NCBI GenBank assembly: GCA_001632435.1
Contig: KV424039.1
Span: 35,946-99,945, forward strand
Reading direction: 5' to 3'
Length of the DNA stretch: 64,000 nt
DNA from: Calocera cornea HHB12733
Taxonomy: Eukaryota > Basidiomycota > Dacrymycetes > Dacrymycetales > Dacrymycetaceae
Shown one piece after another: positions 57,601 through 64,000 of this stretch (positions are counted from its first letter, which is position 1; the number at the start of each line of letters is the position of its first letter). The notes beneath the pieces were generated by a model. That model had not been told where the DNA came from, ran no database searches, and saw only the letters and a program-made list of their open reading frames with translations. The translations under genes and the position numbers were made by a program.

Positions 57601-59937
57601 CAGAAGTATGTCTTCGTCTCTGGATGGGGCATCATAGAAAGCGAAATCGTCGTCGGTCAGACCAAGGCCGTCCATGCCATCATCGCCCGAAGCTTCGCTC
57701 CTTGGTGCCCGAGAAAGTGGTACGCCGGGGGTCTGGATCAGAGACGCGGTCTGGCTGAACAATAACGGGATCGCGAGGGAAGCGGGGTTATTCGCGGCTA
57801 CCTCTGACGCATCCCAAGGAGGGGACGGAGCAACCACCGTTGGTGGGTCAGGTGGCACAGCCTTACCTTCTTCATGAATCGGCTCGTCGTCGAGTCCATC
57901 GGGAGTCAAAGGTTCTATCGATTTGCCAGGAGCCTTCAATTTGGGCCGAGTCGGCTTCAGCACCCTATGTTGAGCCACCGACGACATGGAGGAGACCGAC
58001 TGGACCGATGTCGGTGAGCCCATGTTGGTGTCTTCAGGGCTGCGATCACTGCGATCAGTGGTTGGGTTGCTCATGAACGCGGCCGGATCATCTGCAATTC
58101 CTGTCATGTCGTATACGACACCGTAATCGCCAGTGGGAAGAGTCTCAGCTTCATCCATGGTTGTGTCGTCATAATACGGATCCAAGTCTTCAGACACAGA
58201 TACTTCCAGGCCTGAGAACTCAACCGATTCTTCCTCTTCCTCTTCGATGGATGATTCGTCAAGAGCTCGGGTCCAGCGAAGGCGCGCTACAGAGAGACTC
58301 TGGGCTGGAGAATACTTGAAAGACTGATCATCCTGCTCTGCTCGGTCCATGTCGCGATCCTTCCGTTCTTGCTCTCGCTCCGTATTGGCCTTACTGGTCC
58401 TCGCTGCATCCCTAGCAGCCACAGCGCTACGAGTGAACTCGTAAGAAGCGACCGAATCGGCAAGAACAAGCCGAACATCTGCATTCATCTTCTCTGGAGA
58501 CAGCTTGACACTGAAGGACTTGTCGGCGGCAATTGTCTCCGTTGCTGTGATGTTGACCGAAAAGCCGTATGCTGGCCCATCGACGCTGCATCGTATCAGG
58601 TACGTGGCCAACGCGCATCTCGGGTTGAATGATGTTGATGTGAAGGCTTGTTCTGATAGTGCCATTTGGATGGAGTCTGGCAGGAGTTGGAGGTTGAGTG
58701 GCTTCTTCGAAACATCTTGTGCAACCAGGTATGCGGGCCATAAGATTGACACTCCACTCTCAGCGTTGGCAACACTTGGAGGCGTCAATATCCAGCACTC
58801 CACCCAGCCTGCGTCCCGCTCATCTGATCTCCATGCGCTCGTCCCAAGCCCCTGCAGATATGGATCCAGCGTCGTTGTAGGGATTGTCGTTTGAGACGAT
58901 GACAAGTAGTATGCTGGGTGGCCGTACGGAAGAAGGGTTACCGCTGTCAATGGGGGTGGCCGCGTGTATTTGTCGATTGGGAAGTTGATCAGGGCAGATG
59001 CGCGGACGGACGGGTGGATGAAGAGACATCGAGATTGTAATGAGAGCTGGATTTGTGCATGGATGAGATATCTAGAGGAAAGTTAGTTTTCTACACAGAG
59101 GCGCTTTGGTGAACTCACAGTGACGCGTCATCTTGCTGCCACCCATCGTCGAGCTCTCTGGGTGCTCTGTCTGTGCTGGCGTAAACCAACCCGTCCCCCA
59201 GCCTGCACCCGTCTCGTAATCTTGCTAGACGGTCGAGTAGCTTATCCCGGAGAGACGACAGATACAGCCAGAGGGGCCGCCGAAAGTTCTCTCGAGGTAA
59301 GAGCATGGAGGCTGTCGGCGTTGCGTCGGGATTTATGTCGCACTTCTGACATGGATGAGGTTTTGTTATGCATCCAGGACATGGATAAAGCCACGACGGA
59401 TGGAAATGGCCATCAGATTTGCCTGGCAGATGGTGAGCGAATTGCCATGATCATCCGGCAGAGCTTACCTGTCAGTCCAGGTACAGAATATTGAGAGATG
59501 GCTCCTCCTTCTCGCGCATCTCCAACCTCGAAGATCCACAATTCTGGTTGACCAATATTTGGATCTCGCCGCATATATGCAACAAGGCCGTCGAGTATTC
59601 CCTCCTTCCACTCGCGGACAATCTTCTGTCTGGCCGTCTCCATCAGATCCTCCTTTTCTTTCTCCGCCATCTCCAAATCTTCCTTCAGTCCCAGCACCTT
59701 CCATTTGACACACGCGTCCTTTGGCCATTCGATCTTAGACAACGCCAGTGGTGTTGAGCTGTTCAGCGTCAAAGGGGTAGCGATGGGCAAATGCGGCGGC
59801 AGGTGAGACGAAGAGGGCGCATCTTTGGCTGAGGGTATTGGAGGAGCCTTGGTATTTGCAGGACTTGAGGACGATTGAGGGCTGGTGAAGGTGGACTTGT
59901 CGGGAAGACGGCTCCTCGTGTGTGCGGAGGACTGCAT
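54645..59937 (-). CDS. MED13: Mediator complex subunit 13 (SSN2/SRB9)
   Basis: Exons complement of 59469-59937, 59119-59422, 56152-59071, 56002-56101, 55312-55953 and 54645-55261, about 1683 residues. It is the linker of the CDK8 kinase module to core Mediator. Near the N-terminus lie KWKVLGLKEDLEMAEKEKED, REGGAISQYSVPG, LYLIHAQIQLSLQSRCLFIH and GVSILWPAYLVAQ. The C-terminal MID/PIWI-like part includes VPAGSPHLVVYVFCPAS-like residues (GIPAGSPHLVVYVFCPASQL), RPSPLDVTALAVYNRLLRKV, SRPWQETLP and GRPIGSGVLPWHLAAVILME. The middle is a long Ser/Asp/Glu-rich region, as usual for Med13. A further in-frame 51-nt intron at about 56430-56480 (GTGAGA donor, TTCAG acceptor) is likely and would shorten the protein by 17 residues. 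The exon 3/4 join (56101/56152) is required for frame. Confidence 0.9.
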
Positions 59938-60525
59938 CGCACACGAAACGCTGAAGCCGCCTCAGGAGACGTGAAAAAGAGACCGCTGACTGGGTATATG
60001 CGTGCTCGTAGCCCCGTGGCACGATAGAGGCGTCCTGGTGCTGCCAGAGCAGGGGAAGTTTCGAGAGTAATATGCCGGTGTATGGCGTACGAGTCCCTGA
60101 CGCATGGACGTAAACCGGGGATACCAGCCTTGCTCAGAGAGCAGAACGTCTGATATGGTGACCGGCCTCAAGAGTGAGTGGGGAGAGCGACCAATGGGTG
60201 CCGATCTGCTTGGAAGATAGCGAGGAAGTAGGCAGAGAGAGGTGTGCGTCTCGTGACTTGAGGATTGGAGGTCACTTTGTGGGGTCGGGTCCGTCCTGGT
60301 GTTGCGTGCAAGTATGGAATGCTTTTCGATTACTTGTTTGCTCCCATGCCGCGCGCTGCCGGACCCTTGAACACATTCAAATAATGTCTCCGCTGAACAC
60401 TCAACAGCCTCCGCCAAGTCTCCGCCGCCAAAGGACCCCATGCAATGCTGTAACTGCGTGTAAGCCTATTAAAACCCAAATAGGAATTTTTGTATTGATA
60501 GCCGTCACTCTAAGCATCTATTCTA
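59938..60525. other. Intergenic, MED13 promoter and alpha-kinase 3' flank
   Basis: About 590 bp with no supported gene. The MED13-proximal half should contain its promoter; the rest becomes AT-rich towards the kinase gene. Confidence 0.45.
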
Positions 60526-63077
60526 TCACATGTTGTCTTTGTTTGTCAATGTGTGCAGATCAAAGTACCGGCAGTACTTGTTGCATTGATGTTGTTCAGT
60601 GAACTTCTCAAATGCTGCTTTTACATTGCCTTCCGCAAAAAGTTGACCCAGCTTTCTGTAGAGAGACATTTTCAGGGAAGGTTTTGCAGATCATCATAAG
60701 GTTACACATACGGATCGGTCATGATCTGGGGATCTGTTAGTAGCTCACCACAACCTAATAATCAACCAATTAGTTCTGAGCTACTTGATAGGGATTTTCT
60801 CCGCTTACCTTGGAAATCTGATACATAGGCAAGACCGCTTGTTTTCTCAAATTGAAGGTGTTGCACGAAACATAGAAATTCGGCTAGGCAATACTGCTCT
60901 TTGTTGCTTTTCTTGAGGGACGGAATAGGGACTGCCTTGCCGTTGTGAATGTATTTGACGAATGCAAGTCCTTGTTGGTTCTCGATGTATTCTTCAAGGA
61001 GAAAGGCCTTCTGTGCACCTCCACTTGCAATGGCAAGTGCAGCATCAACGAATCGGAGCTTTGGAATGTCAAATTCCGGTGGCTCAATCGCATCTCGAAT
61101 ATGCTGGCTGATGAAGTCGTATGCAAATGCCATGAGTGATGATGCCCAGGCTAAACACACCGCTTCCATATGGAGTGCATTGAGCTCAGTGACAAAGTCA
61201 AAGCGTGCAATCTGCTTTGGATTGCGAAGCTCGCGTGTCTGGGGGAGTTGTGTTGGCTCGATATCATTGTTGTTACCATCCTGGTAGGGTACTGAACGAC
61301 CACGTGAACTTGACTCGACAATGCTTGCTTTCGTGTATGGCCGTTTGACAATAATTGTTCTACTTGGGTTGTGACCAAGACCACTGAGAGGTGGGTTCTG
61401 TAACGTCATATGACCCATGTCGGCAGTCTTGAAAGCACCCCATAGAGTGTTGCTCTTGTTCACAATGAGTGTGCCGCTCAGACCCAGTTGCTGTGAAATG
61501 AAGTCCATAGGACTTGTATGCTGAAGGAGTTCATTGAACTTGGGAACCACAATTGGATACATCGCAATGGTTTCGATACGTGGCTGATCTACATAAAGTC
61601 AATAATGGGCATCACACATATCATGTGAACTATTAAACTCACTGTTCCTGTTGATAATCTGGGCATTGAAACGGCTCTGCCCTAATGCAGCTTGCACTGC
61701 AATGCGGTCTGGTGTCACAACCAGGTCCAGCTCGGCATTGGGAATACCCTGAGATACCTCCATTGTAGCTTGTAAGTTAAACCGTGATCTAGTTGTTATG
61801 CTTGTGTGTCGCTTAGTGGGTGGACTGCTGCCAAGTGATTGGGTTTCAACTGGCCGACTTCGCTTTCCACGTGATGGTGTGTGAGGAGTTTCAGTTGGCG
61901 GCGGCGGCGGTAAAGGTAGAGCATTCCGCACAGCTCTCAAATTCAGTGCAGAGTGCTCCTGCAAATCACCGTTAATATTGTTCAGCTTTAGCAAGTGGTC
62001 AATATGCATACCTCAATATGCTGTTCAGCTTTTATATAGAGCTCTTCAGACATGACAATAGAGAAGAGTGGTGGATGCGAAGGGGTTTTGAAGTAGCGAC
62101 CTCCACCCTTCTTGACAGCCACATAGCGCTCATAGATAAGCTGCTTTGACTTTGGTTCCTCACACAGATCAACCCAGTCCTTATCGCGCAGTTGGAACTG
62201 TTCTTCGGCAAACAAGAACCCAGCAAAATGTGTTGTCAACTTTGATTGGAACTTCTGGAAAATCTTCACTCGGAGCTCAGGCCAGGTTGCACGACTGCGA
62301 ATACCAGCTAATCCTTCACTCATGGTCTATAGCAAAGTAGATCAGCTTTCTGGATAGAAATGTTAAGGAGCAGAAGCACGCACTCCAATCATTGCACCAG
62401 TAGCTCGGCCTGCTGCTTCACGCCTCACCTCCGCTCTTATTGTCAAGAGCTCACTTGCATCAGATGCATATGCAATTGAAGCAACATGACTGCGTTGCTG
62501 GTGATACTGGTGATGGCTGCTCGAGTAGCCAATGGCTTGTTGTTCATGCCCTTGTCTAACATGCAGTGGCTGATTGTCGAGGGCTACATGATATTAAGTC
62601 AGAACCGTTCCCATGGGAAGTGTGGGACCAGGCATACGATTCTTCCAGGCACGATTAATGCTCTTGTTTATCTCCCATTCATCCACTCCATGTATACCCG
62701 CTCCACCTCTATACTGTCTCTCCTGTCTCTTGTGGTTGTCCTCTTGTAGCGGAGGAGCCAATTTAGGGATGGGAGGAGCTGACACAACTCGATGAGTTGA
62801 TGGATGTTGCATTCCTGTACTATGTCAGCAACATGCCTATCCATGCCCACCCTGGTAGACACTTACTTGTTCGGGAAGATGTCTGGATAGTGCGCTTGTC
62901 TTTGGCATAATAATCATAGCACTCTTCACATAACCAACGCCCTCCTGATCCAGTCTGACTGGCTATAAAGCCACGATAATCGCTAGGAGTGAGCGATTTC
63001 TGACACGAGCCTCGTTCACAGTGCTTGATATGAGCACCATCTTCCGTAAACTGAGCTGCGAGGACTTCCTGTGACAT
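60526..63077 (-). CDS. Alpha-type protein kinase with Cys-rich N-terminus
   Basis: Exons complement of 62867-63077, 62638-62814, 62384-62583, 62012-62326, 61643-61958, 60809-61588, 60712-60754 and 60526-60655, about 723 residues. Alpha-kinases are atypical Ser/Thr kinases unrelated in sequence to ordinary kinases. The C-terminal catalytic domain shows AFLLEEYIENQQGLAFVKYI, LAEFLCFVQHLQFEKTSGLA, YVSDFQG, LLTDPQIMTDP, LFAEGNVKAAFEKF and QHQCNKYCRYFDL, the last with zinc-site Cys/His residues. The N-terminal 60 residues contain KHCERGSCQKSLTP and WLCEECYDYYAKDK, a C-x5-C and C-x2-C pair that could bind zinc. The middle is Pro/Ser/Arg-rich and low complexity. The start is MSQEVLAAQF at 63077. The substrate is unknown. 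Confidence 0.82.
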
Positions 63078-63204
63078 ATTGGCTTTAATGACAGAAGCAA
63101 GTGAAGATGTGACGGATGATACAGTATTTCTTGAGTTGAGTTGCAGCACGCTGTGCAAGAGGCGGCAAGACTGATAACAGGTAATTGCTTCCGTATACAC
63201 TAAA

Positions 63205-64000
63205 CTACCAATCCTCATCTTGTTCAGCAGGCTCAAGAATATCTATGCCTAACCCACCCTCTTCATCTGAAAATATGGCAGCTGGAACAAGCTGTTCGTA
63301 GCTGTCAAAATCCTCATTCCCAACACCACCAGCAACCCCACCCATATATGCCAAACCCGATGATATCCGCATCCCATCTTTCAGCGGCACACCCTCTGGT
63401 TCGCCCTCTTCCTCCAGCTCTTGTGCCTCAGCAAGAGCTGCAAGATGTGGGTTCCACTCACTTTCTAACGCAATCTGGATAACAGGATCATCCATCCGTG
63501 TTGTCTGAAACTTCCATACCAGGGTACGGAACACATTCCATATAGTGTTCCAAGACACCTCTGGCCGGCCCAGCTCATTATACAATGCACCTGCAATAGC
63601 AGCAAATCCCAGAGGGACAAGTTCCAGGTGCGGTGTATCATGTGGTGCATAACTTGGCTGAAGAGCGGCAATGGCAGTAGGATCCACTTTGACCTGGCTT
63701 ACTTATCAGCACACTGTTTATTCTGTTCCGTCATCAAAGGTCAAAATAAAGCTATGCATACCCCAAAATCCAGAGTTCCAAAGCGTGTTGCATGTTCAAA
63801 GATAAGTTGTGGACGACCTTGTGGGAGGATTTTGTTCTTATCATGGCGCTTGCTACTGTAGTTCACACTGTGGACCCAGCAGTCAAGCTCCGATTGGAGA
63901 TATGGAATAAAGAGCCAATAGAACACTAGACTATTAGCATAAGATTAGTATACATTGGTGGGCATGTATGAAAAGAGAGCATACAGATGTAGTGGTTGGT
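63205..64000 (-). CDS. Integrase-like (transposon-derived) protein, 3' partial gene at the right edge
   Basis: Exons complement of 63985-64000, 63762-63930 and 63205-63693; the 5' part lies beyond the window. It reads LVFYWLFIPYLQSELDCWVH, SKRHDKNKILPQGRPQLIF, ATRFGTLDFGVKVDPTAI, then LELVPLGFAAIAGALYNELG, VSWNTIWNVFRTLVWKFQ and a Glu/Asp-rich end. This is the C-terminal pattern of a family annotated as integrase core domain proteins in mushroom genomes, where the catalytic domain precedes the FIPYLQ-like segment. The catalytic residues would be outside the window, so activity cannot be judged. No terminal repeats are seen inside the window, so it may be domesticated or part of a larger element. 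Family assignment is from memory of the motif order. Confidence 0.55.

Overview
The window is nuclear DNA from a filamentous basidiomycete, most likely an Agaricomycete. Nearly all genes are split by short introns (mostly 45-75 nt) with clear GT-AG ends. Genes lie on both strands without operons. The recognisable proteins are eukaryotic core proteins, and there are two families that I recall as expanded in mushrooms (an alpha-type kinase and an integrase-like protein). About 26 protein genes can be supported. Exon coordinates were joined by hand so that reading frame and family motifs continue across each junction; single splice sites may be off by a few bases. No tRNA, rRNA, CRISPR array or intact transposon was recognised.

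Layout. 1-6 kb: CTR9 (Paf1 complex, cut by the left edge), mannose-6-phosphate isomerase, and a Rab escort protein converging on it. 6-13.5 kb: two gene-poor stretches (about 3.0 and 3.5 kb) flanking Mediator subunit 10. 13.5-20 kb: Ric-8/synembryn, a SnoaL-like protein and a nucleolin/Nsr1-type protein. 20.6-30.1 kb: Sec63, a fungal coilin, uracil phosphoribosyltransferase in 11 exons, ribosomal protein eL36 and the CK2 beta subunit with a long acidic tail. 30.9-43 kb: the ICP55 mitochondrial peptidase, an sn1-type diacylglycerol lipase, Spt4, the Hem25 glycine carrier, an EF-hand Ca-dependent carrier and Cox18. 43-60 kb: a small orphan protein, a secreted Cys-rich protein with two modules, an APC amino-acid permease, eIF5B, BIG1/Voa1 and Mediator subunit 13. 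60.5-64 kb: an alpha-type kinase with a Cys-rich N-terminus and the 3' end of an integrase-like gene, in a region that looks more accessory than the rest.

How the genes relate. Four mitochondrial genes (ICP55, HEM25, Ca-carrier, COX18) lie within about 12 kb. Several products act in the nucleolus, Cajal body or translation (nucleolin, coilin, eL36, CK2 beta, eIF5B). Five act in transcription (CTR9, MED10, CK2 beta, SPT4, MED13). These are probably neighbours by chance, since fungal housekeeping genes are dense. Divergent pairs share promoters of 180-355 bp (coilin/UPRT, ICP55/lipase, SPT4/HEM25, COX18/orphan, eIF5B/BIG1). Convergent pairs end as little as 14 and 24 bp apart.

The best leads are the coilin orthologue, the kinase with its Cys-rich N-terminus, the tandem Cys-module secreted protein, the strong GTGCGY 5' splice-site bias, a GC-AG intron, and a CGAA microsatellite that fills an intron.
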